A stretch of DNA of 64,000 nucleotides from Diploptera punctata (Eukaryota; Arthropoda; Insecta; Blattodea; Blaberidae), in assembly GCA_030220185.1 (NCBI GenBank), contig JASPKZ010007555.1, positions 1-64,000 of the forward strand, given 5' to 3'. This document shows, piece by piece, positions 38,001 through 50,000 of this stretch. Each line of letters starts with the position of its first letter. Position 1 is the stretch's first letter. A program made the position numbers and the translations under genes. The notes beneath the pieces are model-generated. The model had not been told where the DNA came from. It saw only the letters and a list, made by a program, of their open reading frames with translations, and did not search any database.

Positions 38001-41000
38001 TCAAGACTTCACTATTTATATTGTCTGATCCTGGAGATTTTTTAACTCTTGGATGTTATAAGTGCATTACCTAATTCTTTCATTTCAATTTCTGCTGTAG
38101 ATTATAATGTTGGGTTAATATCATGTTCAAAGTTAAAATTGGGAAACACATTGAGGTTCTTAATTAATAAATTAATTAAATTAATTTATTAATATCTTGT
38201 TCATCTATATTTGTCCATAGACTACAATAAAATCTAGTCCATTCTTCCTCTATAATATTATTTATCTGAACTGTGTCTCTTTACAAGTTTAAGTGCTTCA
38301 TTATTTTGAAAGCTATGTCTTGTGACTCATGGCAATCCTTTTCTCAGTTGTCCCCTTATAGGATTTTATTTTACATTAATTTCTACTGTAGAATAATTAT
38401 TTTCTTTGTTTAACTTTGATGGCATCACACGAGGTGACGATCCATCCACACGATGCTTTCAGTGGTTTCACAATTTTCTTCTTTTTGTGTGTTGTTAATT
38501 GTGGCATAAATTTTCTGTAATAATGCCTTCTTCAGCATATAAACATGTTATGAAAATACAATAGGAAATATATTATGAAGTTCTATTTAATAAATATGTA
38601 CTTGTCTTCAAAGTGCAGTCCCTATCATGGTAGACCAACGTAGGAACCTCTCTGCTATAGTTCAACTCCTTGTTGATATCTTCATAGGTGTTGGTATTTT
38701 ATAAAAGAAATGCTTTGAAGTTATTTTAACATATATATTTAGCTTACAACATGATGTATGTGTTACAACACAAAAACAGCCACTATATAAACAAAACACT
38801 ATGGCTGCCTTGGAAAGCCGTTGCTACGTGGCTACTCTATTAAGACAGTCTGGCACCAATTGGCATGCCTTGGTACATGCAGGGACCTCATGAAGGAGGG
38901 AAAGTGTGTGATGGCTTGCCTGCAGGTAAAGTGAGGTGGTTATATTGTCATAAGTATATCCAACCCAGGAAACTATGTTAACATTATTAAACATAGAGAA
39001 ATACAACATTATCGTTAAATAATGCACAATGTGATGAGTAAGGCCCGGATTTTGATGAAATGTCATCTTTTTTATGAGTTGTCAGAGATGATGCAGATAG
39101 ATAATTCAGTGCATTGTGCAATAAATATATAAGATTTTAATAGGTCTTTAAAATGTATTTTTTCCCACATTTTTATGATGAAGTAATATTACAAATTTTA
39201 TTTGTAATTTTAGGTCATTTTATTTTATTTTCGTACTTTTATTTGTCAGTTTTTAAATAATCTATGGTTAAAATGTTCATTTTTATGTATTTTGTTTTTT
39301 ATGCTCAGGCAAGTCAGTGAGAAGCCACAGTGCATTGCCTCAATATGGCGTGAAACCACTGTGCTCTGCCTCTATGTGGATTGATTTGGGACTTCCCCTC
39401 CAATGCGGGAATCCTTTGATTTGTAATCTTTCCCTTTGTCTCAGAGTATAGTTTCTGCCTGGTTGTGTTATTTTCGTGCAGTGCAAAATGTCTAGTGCTA
39501 TCCGTTTAAGATAGTATGTAACATAATTTGGTAAACAAATATTTTCTACTGATAGGAGTATATTATTTTGCAAGGTGTGCGAAATTAAAGTCACTGCTGA
39601 AAAATGTTTCACAGTACAACAACATATCGGGCGCAAGAAAACATTTGCAGGCTCTTAAAAATGTGAATAAAAGAAGAGTGTCTCAATTACTGTTAAAACA
39701 AACTGCTTCCACATCAAATAGCAAGTCATCTTTATTTTTTAAGAAATATGTGAAGTGTTTGTCAGTGCAAATATTCCACTAGGGAAACTAAACAATTCTG
39801 AACTTCGTGATTTCCTTGAATGCCATACAGGTCATACTGTTCAGACGAATCAACATTGCATAAAAACTATTTAATAAAAATGTTATGAATACATATTAAA
39901 CCATATATGTGAATGTGTGAATGGAAAGAAAATTTGTGTATCAATTGACAAGACTACCAATTCAGAGGGATATTTTGTAGCTAATATAGCCATAGAAAGA
40001 TTTTTCTTCCGACCTCAGAAGTTTTAGAGACAGTTAACCACACTCCGATATGCAAACTGTTTGATAAATCCATACATTAACTCTGGCCTAATGGAATACA
40101 ACATGAGAGTGTACTCTTCTTCCTAACAGATGCAGCACCCTTACATGGTAAAGGCAGCGAAATCTATCAAATCGTTTTACAGTAAGCTAGTGCATGTTAC
40201 CTGTCTGGCCCGTGCCTTTCATAGAGTCGCAGAGGAGATTAGATCAAAATTTTCAAAAGTAGATAGACTATTTTCCACAGTAAAGAAAGTATTTGTTAAA
40301 GTTATATCCCGAAATATTGTTTTAAAGACAAGGCCTATGGTGTAGCTTTACCCCCAGAATCAATTTTGACACGTTGGGGCATGTGGTTGACAGCATGCAT
40401 ATACCATTGTTACAATTTTCAGATAGTGAGATAGGAGGTAAATTGACTTGTATTAAATCAAATTTTGCATTTTTGCCATAAACCATAACTCCAAAATGTG
40501 GTATGCCATTTAAAGGGTCAATAGTGCTGAAAATTGTATAAACTATGTAAATGGAGAGTTTGGGGAAACAGTTAGAGAGAATCATCGGAGAACATATTGT
40601 TTAAATAACTCACCTCATAGGATTCATGCTTCCATGATATCGCGATTTCAAACATAATCATGTTCATCGTCAGCCATAACTCCGACTGTTGAAATTCTTC
40701 GGCCGTCAACTATTCTATTGTCGCCATCTTCAGTGCACCAATAAATAAATTTAGTCTGGGTAATCTTCTAAGTACCAATAAAAAAGTCAAAGTTCCAGAC
40801 AGTAAGAAATCTGGAATTTATCAAATAAATTGTGAAGATTGCAATAAAGTTTATATAGGAAAAACAAAAAGGAATTTGGAAATTCGGACAAAAGAACATT
40901 TCAGAAATATTAAAAATTGTGAAATTGAAAAATCTGCAATTGCTGCACATAGTTTATTAGAACATCATAAAATTGGAAGAGAAGCTAAACTTTTAAAACA

Positions 41001-44000
41001 AGTAGAGAAATCTTTGGAATTGACAGTTTGGGAAAAAATATACATTCAGAAAAACAAAAATAGATCAATGAATTTTGATATCCCTAACGAAATTACATTG
41101 ATTTCGAAGTTCATAAATTCAACCATAGATAGCAGCACTGAAGATGGCGACAATAGAATAGTTGACGGCCGAAGAATTTCAACAGTCGGAGTTATGGCTG
41201 ACGATGAACATGATTATGTTTGAAATCGCGATATCATGGAAGCATGAATCCTATGAGGTGAGTTATTTAAACAATATGTTCTCCGATGATTTTTAATGAT
41301 TATACCTCATAATGTTTACTTCCCAACATTAATTAAATATAGTTAGAGAGAAATTGAAATTTGTGTTAGATGAAAATAAAAGGTTTCAGACAATGCGTCA
41401 AATAGCCTGTATAAAACAGTGTTAGCTGACAATCGCCGATCCTTCACTTTTGATAACTTAAGGATCACTAAGATGGTGTATTGCAATGCCAACTAAGGTA
41501 TGTTTAGTTAATAACTTTCCATATTAGTTTGGTAGAAATGAGATTCACCTAGTGGTAATTGTTAATTTTTAATTATTTTATATTATTACTAAGAACATAA
41601 ATTGTTTTAGAATCAATGATCATTATTAGTCGTGGACCATTTCTAATTAATAATTATTAATTAATTGCTATGTTTATAATTTTAATTAGGTCATTTTATA
41701 AACATTTTTAGGTCATAAACATCTGGGCGCTAGTGATGAGCATATTTACTCATCAATTCAGTTGGTGCACAAATAGCATTATCGTCCATCAAATATTTCA
41801 TAAAGTATTACCATTTCTTATTGATAGTTTGTGTTGCAGACACCTGGTATTAACCTACAATTGATTATAATTTTTGTTTTCATAAATATCATCCAAGACA
41901 TTCCACTTCAGTGGATTTTTTTAAATATCCTTCATTAATCAATGTCTTCCCATATATATCCTTCAAAATTGTATTTTCTTGTATCTTTTCATCTGGAAAC
42001 TTCTGCCTTTTAACTCAATCTTTTATCTTTTTACCATTGTTCTGCTCTTTTTAAACTTTACTAAGAATTCTTAAAATTATAGGTATTTTCGTATGACCAT
42101 ACAATTTCAGCATTGATGTTTAATTTATGTTTAGTAATGGAGGCCTAGGTGGCTCAGATGGAAGAGCATTGACATAGAAAGTCAAAGGTCCTGGGTTCAA
42201 ACCCCAGTCTAGGTGTATATTTTTCTTTTCAAATATAATGAAGTTACTGCTAATCCATCCCATTGTTCTCGTTCTTTTCTCTTTCTTGTTTTTACAATGC
42301 TGAACAGAAATTTTGTCTCATCAAACTGAAACTGGATATGAGGTGAGGTATGAAACATTTTAATTCAATCTTAAACTAAAACTTGTTTCTTAGATCTTAT
42401 TTTAGCTTCCTTATTTCTATAGGCCTACAGTGTTTCTCACATGTTAATAAATAATCTGTAGATAGCTTATCTGAAAGAAATAATATATTTTCTTGATTTG
42501 TTACAGTTTTGGCAGACAAGGCACTAGCAAAAGCAAAGGGCTATGCTGAAATTGATAATGCACCAGAGGAAAAGGCACGTGGTATTACAATAAATGTAGC
42601 ACACGTAGAGTATGCGACAGAGAATAGACATTATGGCCATACTGACTGCCCAGGACATGCTGATTACATCAAGGTAAATATAAAACTCACCATTTCAATT
42701 TAATTTGTAAGGGTGACATTCAAGGACACATTGAAGCAAGAAGAGTACAGTTTTCATAGATGAATGCTATTAACATACATTAGTAAAGCATTATAGGTTG
42801 AAGAAAGCTATTCAGACATGGTAACTTCAAAGCCTGTTACTGACCAGAGGTAATACAATTGACAAGAAGTAATAGTGTAGTTCAAGGGCTTCCAAACTTT
42901 CTTCTACTGGGGGCCAGATAGGAAGTTTTTAAGAGCCTAAACACGGTAACTGCATTTTCATGAGAAGTCCATCTTATCTTCAGCCGACATTATTAAGTGA
43001 AAACTGCAATCCCATGTTTAAAAAAACATATAAAATATGAGGTAAGATAAGAAGTGACTCTTTCATTCATTCATTCGCCCATTGAATTAAGAACCTCTGA
43101 TGTTCATATTTAACTATGACCAATTCACATATTAATTCTTAATACACATATGGGCATATGAGCACACAATTCTGGACATAATATTTGTAATAAATAATTA
43201 ATGCACATTGAGGACTACTATTTCAAAATTTAATTACAGACATTTATTTTCTAAAATACAAAATGATAAATAATTTTAAAATGTACCTCAATGAGAGCAA
43301 TGAAATTGTTTTTTAGACTCTAACAAGAAGTAAATTTGTGACTCAATTTTTGTTTCACCTATTATTAAAATGTCTCTCAAATGTTTATCACTTAAATTAC
43401 AGTACTTAGGACTTCACATACTTTTTTTTAGAAAGTCATATCATCAGCATCAAGGATTAGACCTCATAGTTAAATATGGGAAATAACATTATGAGGTTCT
43501 TAATTCGTAAATTAATAAGTAATTTTTTACATCTTACCTCATGTTTACGGGAACTAGTTTTCAAGAGAAAACATCTCTCTCATTTTCAACCAACATTATG
43601 ACTACCAGATTTTCGTTGGAATCTCCACCAATAACGTGACCTCATCTCGAAGTTCATAAAATCAACACCAGATGGCAACGTTATTGGTGGAGATTCCAAT
43701 GAAAATCCGGTAGTCATAATATCGGTTGGAAATGAGAGAGATGTTTTCTCTTGAAAACTAGTTCCCATGTTTAAAAAAACATAAAATATGAGGTAAGATG
43801 TAAAAAATGACTCATTAATTTACTAAGGATTAGACCTGCTGGTCTGTTCCGATCTCATGTTAGAATTGGTCTATCCATCTTTTACTGGGTCTTTTCACAT
43901 CTATAATTTGTACCAAATACTGATAAGAAACCTCTGGAAAAGTTTTTTTTTATTTTTTGTTAAAGGTCCATTGGGAGTTGTTTGTAGAATTCAATCAAAT

Positions 44001-47000
44001 TTCTTTCTTTGAATTTGTTCTGCATTGCATAATCAGCTTTGAGGTCAATTATTTCCATATGTATAGCTCAGTATCACATGAAAATGGGTTCTGAAAAACT
44101 CTTGTCTCTGTAGCTAACATCCAAAATCAGTGAATCTATTTTTAAACTGCATTTTCAGTTCTGAAAGGATTTCCAAAGAACTTAGAACCATTTCAGCACT
44201 TAGTAAGTTACAGGTAGGGTAGGAGCAAACAATTTTGTAGCAATCTCTTTTTCTAGAAATAATAATAATAATAATAGCTTTATTTTACCTGGCAGAGTTA
44301 AGGCCTTAAGGCCTTGTCTACCACTCAACCAGGTAATCTCTGCCTAAATTGAAATTAGTGTATATGTCACATGTGAGGTTATTTTCTCCTTTCTGTTCTT
44401 ATCGATTTCATTTAGATATAAACAGCAATATCTGAAATGAAGGCCACTTTCCATAACCACTCTTTGTCAGAAGCACTTCATTTTGTTGTCTTTTCTCTGT
44501 CAGGAATATTTCAATATCTGTACGCAAAGAAAATAAACAATGCAGGACTTTGCCACAACTCAGCCACCTTACAGCAATGATACGGAAGATGAGGTTTCAG
44601 TGATTCTGTTTCCTGTAGAAAATATTTGAACTTAATAAATTAATGAGTCATTTTAACATCTTACCTCATATTTCATGTTTTTCAAACACGGTAACTATAG
44701 TTTTCAAATGATCTTGTCATTCATTTTCAACCACCATTATGACTACCGGATATTCGCTGGAATCTCCCTCTATAACGTTGCCATCTGGTGTTGATTTGAC
44801 GAACTTCGAGATATCGTTGCCATCTGGTGTTGATTCAATGAACTTCGAGATGAGGTCACGTTCATCCGGAATGTCGAAATTCATAGATTTAAATTTGTTC
44901 TTCTGTATAAATATTTTCTCCCAAACTGTCAAATCCAAAGGTTTTTCCAAATGTTTTAGAAGTTTAGCTTCTTTTTCAATTCTATGACCTTCCAACAAAC
45001 TATGTGCTGCAATAGCTGATTTTTCAATTTCACCATTTTTAATATTTCTAAAGTGTTCCTTTGTGCGAGTGTCCAAATTTCTTTTTGTTTTTCCTATGTA
45101 TACTTTATTGCAATCTCGACAATCAATAAGAATTTATCAAATTGATTGTCGAGATTGCAATAAAGTATACATAGGAAAAACAAAAAGAAATTTGGACACT
45201 CGCACAAAGGAACACTTTAGAAATATTAAAAATGGTGAAATTGAAAAATCAGCTATTGCAGCACATAGTTTGTTGGAAGGTCATAGAATTGAAAAAGAAG
45301 CAAAACTTCTAAAACATTTGGAAAAACCTTTGGATTTGACAGTTTGGGAGAAAATATTTATACAGAAGAACAAATTTAAATCTATGAATTTCGACATTCC
45401 GGATGAACGTGACCTCATCTCGAAGTTCATTGAATTGACACCAGATGGCAACGATATCTCGAAGTTCGTCAAATCAACACCAGATGGCAACGTTATAGAG
45501 GGAGATTCCAGCGAATATCCGGTAGTCATAATGGCGGTTGAAAATGAATGACAAGATCATTTGAAAACTATAGTTACCGTGTTTGAAAAACATGAAATAT
45601 GAGGTAAGATGTTAAAATGACTCATTAATTTATTAATTAAGAACCTCATAATGTGTTTCCCAATTTTAACTTTGAATATTTGAACTGTTGGTGTCATAGA
45701 CCATGTGAGCAGATAAAATTGACAATAGGAATCACAGGTGTCATTACAGAAGATATGTCTACTGATTTTCCACATAGTGCCTACTGACGAAGAACACAAT
45801 GTATTATATTAGAAGAGAAAAATTATTCAAAGTTAAAATTGGGAAACACATTATGAGGTTCTTAATTAATAAATTAATGAGTCATTTTAACATCTTACCT
45901 CATATTTCATGTTTTATCAAACATGGTAACTATAATTTTTAATTTTAGGAAGTTATATTTTGAGGTTATTTTAATTATATTATTTTTGGTCTGGACATCT
46001 TACCTCAATATTAATGTTGATTTGTTCTTGAACATGTTTCAAAACAATTCTCTGTTTTATCTGGGAAAGCTGAAGATAAAACAGAGAATTGTTTTGAAAC
46101 ATGTTCAAGAACAAATCAACATTAATATTGAGGTAAGATGTCCAGACCAAAAATAATATAATGGTAACTATAGTTTTCAAATGATCTTGTCATTCATTTT
46201 CAACCGCCATTATGACTACCGGATATTCGTTGGAATCTCCCTCTATAACTATATTAAGTTATGTAGGTAGGAAATAACACTATGAGGTTTCCCAATTTTA
46301 ACTTTGACTATGAGGTTTATTTTAATTTTGTTGAGTTGTTTCTTGACTCACCTCATACTTCTTAACTCCCTCGCAGATCCGGATTTGTTCACTGTATTTG
46401 TGACATTCTCATTGCTGTAACACGTTCACAACTAACGTCCAATGGTATCCTCTCCTGCAGACTGACCTCTGCGCCATCTGATGGCTGACCGACGAACTTC
46501 CAAATCAATCCCCTGTCCTTATCACCGGGTATTTCAAAATTCATAGTTATGTTTTTATTCTTGCATATGTAATTTTTTTTCCCAAATTGTGAGTTCCTTC
46601 GGTTTTTCTAATTGTTTAAGTAATTTTGTTTTGGTTTCTATTCTGTGTTTTTATGACCAGGCATGTCAATTAGAAAACCCAAAGGAACTCACAATTTGGG
46701 AAAAAAATTTACACATGCAAGAATAAAAACATAACTATGAATTTTGAAATACCCAGTGATAAGGAGAGGGGATTGATTTGGAAGTTCGTCAGTCAGCCAT
46801 CAGATGGCGCAGAGGTCAGTCTGCAGGAGAGGAGACCATTGGACGTCAGTTGTGAATGTGATACAGCATTGAGAATGTCACAAATACAGTGAAGAAATCC
46901 GGAACTACGAGGGAGTTAAGAAGTATGAGGTGAGTCAAGAAACAATTCAACAAAATTAAAAAGGAAAATTATATGTTCAGTCTTGGGCTTGAACCCAGGA

Positions 47001-50000
47001 CCTTTGGCTTTCTAGGCCAATACTCTACCGACTGAGCTACCTGAAGAAGACATTTATTTGGGAATTTACATTACATTATAAAGCCAGTATGGCTTCTTTC
47101 GACGATTTTATTATTCATTTCATACATTTCAATGATGGATAAATCATATTAGAAGAGATTTGCAAGATAGAAGCAAAGGTTTCATAGCATTTGGTGCAAG
47201 GGAATTAACAGCGTACATAAGAAAAAAATTGGTGTTTAGATTGGAACTTGCTCAGGTAGCTCAGTCGCTAGAGTATTGGCCTAGAAAGCCCCAGTCTGAA
47301 CATATAATTTTTCTCTTCTAATATGATTTATCCATCATTGAGATGTATGAAATGAATGATAAAAACATTGAACACAATGTATTACTAATTCCTTTGGCTT
47401 CACACTCTGCATTAAGTTTTCCAAGAACACTAGTTTTTGTGCCACACATGTTCCTTCCACAGTCTATTGGGACAAATTGAGATTGTACTTAGATATTTCA
47501 GTACTTCTTTGAATATCTTTCCCTGTAGTATTTCCATACAGGCTAATGATATCAAACAATTCTTCCCTAACCTCAAAACTAGTACTGATAACTCTTCTTA
47601 TAAACAATAACACTTGTTGTTTTTAATATTAACTAGCTAATACCCGGCATGCATTGCTACTCCTAAATAAATGTTAGTGTAAATCAATGGTAAAGAGAAA
47701 AATTTTTGCCTGAACCGGGAATCGAACCCCGAATCTTTAGCTTTCCGTGCTAATGCTCAGATCACTGAGCTAATCCAGGCTTCATTCCCATCCAAGCAAA
47801 AATCCTTCCTTTACCTTTACTCTATTGGCCCCACATTCAATTGCAATGAATCGTCATTCACAAATACACAATGAATGGCTTCTACCTGAAGAAGACATGA
47901 AGGGACTCCACACAGCTATAGCATTATTTATTAAATTAATATTGGGAAGCTAAAGCTATTACTATGATAGAAATAAGTAAATTAATAAACACAATTAAAT
48001 TATTGTAAATCAATGGTAAATTTTTCTCTTTACCATTGATTTACAATAATTTAATTGTGTTTATTAATTTACTTATTTCTATCATAGTAATAGCTTTAGC
48101 TTCCCAATATTAATTTAATAAATGTTAGTGTGTTTTTACCATCAACCGTGCGCTGTAATGCATGCCTGGGAATCATCTTGGCATCAATGAAAGTGAGTTA
48201 TCTGTAAAAGATAAACATATGCTGTTGCAGACTTTTTTGTACAGTTTTTTGAGATATTCAATTCTGTGTACACCTTAGAAAAAGTGAAAGCAAGACTCCT
48301 TTTGCCCATCTAGACTTGCATATGAGTTAGCGCGGGAAACTTTCCTCATGGAAGATCTATGCACAAAGTTCCTGTTACCAACTACTAAACAGGAAGGTAC
48401 ATTGGAGAGGATAAGACAAAAGAAGAGAAAGAAATACCTGACGATTTCCACACAACAGATGAAATGCTCAAGCAAAACTGGACTGGACCAAACAACAAGA
48501 TACGCAGTGCAGTAACAAAACTGGCAGTGCACAGATATCATCACAAACCCTGTAAAATTTCAAATTATCATGATCCATCAATGGACTCATGTGCAAGCTG
48601 TGTGATAGATTGCAAGATACTATTTCAATATATGTTTAAAGAGACCAAAATTGTAATGGAAGTCTCTAAAATTTTACAGTCTTACTAATAAAAATCTCTT
48701 ATACTGGCTTTCATCAGTTATTTAGTTATACAGTGTATAAGCCTTATGTAGATCATGTATAATTTCTTTACTAATAAACGTTGTGCCGGAGCTATATAAC
48801 AATTCAACCGTTATACACAATACGTCACATTTGTCATCACTAATGACATCAGAACAGTATTACGCGCAGTTTGTAACAGAAATAAAACAACATCAACTAG
48901 TGATTAATTGTGTAAGAAATTAATATTGATAAGAATTAATAGAGATTCCCCAATTGAGAGGCACGGAAAAAATAAGTATGTTTTAATTTATATACATTTT
49001 CCTTTACGCTATGTCAAATATATCATAGAATTAGTTTCACAGATAATGTGCTGCCATCTAACGTCAAGAATTTCAAACAATTCTTGGAAACTAATAAAAG
49101 TTTTTCTCATTACTTATGAATTATATGCAGTGTTTTAAGATGCGTTAGAAAACGTTAAAAAGTAGTAGAAAATGTTACTGACAACAGAATAACGCTTTAA
49201 GTGAAAAAAAAATCATTGCAGTTCGGCCGGGAGTCGAACCTAGGACCCCATGGAGCGTAGTCAGAAGCTCTAACCACAAGGCTATCAAGCTAACATACCT
49301 CTATAATTAAATACATTTTTATATTGGTATGTGTATTAAGTATTAATGATGCAAGAAAGTTTTGTTAAAATAATATTATAAAAGCATTTAACCTACATTC
49401 AGGTTAAATCTCGTCTGCAGCAATTATTGTAGAACATATTCTTTTGTGAATCAATGTTCAATTTAAAAATATTATTAGGCCTAATCGAGAATGAGTGTAA
49501 CAAAATGATGCCTTTATTTTCCTACCCAGAGCTTTATTAATATTATGTATGTCCTGTGCATACATCATACAGTCGTTAAAGTGTTACATTTGCATTAAAT
49601 TTAAGGAAACTTTCATCAATATCATAAGAAAATAATCAGTTGATCTTGAAATCAGACATTTTGTCTAGTTACACAATCCTTAAACAAGGCTGGAGGCATG
49701 TATAACAATTCCCATGTAAAGTTGTACACCTCTTACATACTGAACAGCTAATGCAGTGTTTATTAGTAAGAATTTTCAACTGAAATGTGTATACGAGGTG
49801 TGATCAATAAGTTTCCGGAATGGCTTCAAAACAATTATGCCATTGAGGAGTTTTTAATTTTCACTCAGGCTGTACACTCAGAATTTCCTTGTGATGAATT
49901 TGAGGGGTCGCGCGACCTTCTCTGACCTTGCAGTATGCTGGTAGAAGCTCTGAAGTGAAGACGTGTTTTGTGCATGCGGCGATTTCTCTGTGTGGCAACA

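Larger units (their letters stand above)
40582..41340 (+). mobile_element. Young Penelope-like insertion (759 bp) with two hammerheads
   Basis: Target duplication AGTTAGAGAGAA at 40570-40581 and 41341-41352. The left 154 bp (40582-40735) is an exact inverted copy of about 41135-41289; I find no mismatch. Between them lies an open GIY-YIG frame. The right end continues ATTATACCTCATAATG and the tail TTTACTTCCCAACATTAATT. Reverse transcriptase is absent. Perfect arms, an open ORF and an exact target duplication point to recent insertion into the hAT relic. Confidence 0.88.
39530..41480 (+). pseudogene. CGG-binding-protein-like hAT relic, interrupted by a PLE
   Basis: Fragments on +: a zinc-finger-like C-E-I-K ... 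QQHIGRKK (39577-39640); [30 protein letters not shown]; then the open block [20 protein letters not shown] and [20 protein letters not shown] with VKKVFVK (40145-40310); and after the insertion [18 protein letters not shown] (about 41345-41400). This order is that of insect CGGBP1-related hAT-derived proteins. Many stops show decay. The PLE at 40582-41340 split it, with AGTTAGAGAGAA duplicated on each side. Confidence 0.6.
44630..45665. mobile_element. 1-kb Penelope-like palindrome with two facing ORFs
   Basis: Two copies of the same 5'-truncated PLE lie head to head around about 45130, each nearly 500 bp with only a few differences by eye. Both run from the GIY-YIG coding region out to the arm ending TATGAGGTAAGATG. 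The right side continues into AAGAACCTCATAATGTGTTTC. In a transcript across it, the arms would form a roughly 490-bp hairpin. Confidence 0.85.

Noticed and set aside
40876..41223. Host DNA-repair GIY-YIG protein
   Set aside because: The sequence recurs in many broken copies with the same terminal repeats, which marks it as a retroelement protein.
44630..45665. CRISPR array or phage-like repeat
   Set aside because: The repeats are long inverted PLE arms, not short regularly spaced direct repeats, and the context is eukaryotic.
47880..47935. Hammerhead in the tRNA-bearing repeat (CTGAAGA at about 47887)
   Set aside because: No GAAA and no stem II follow at a workable distance, so it is a chance match.
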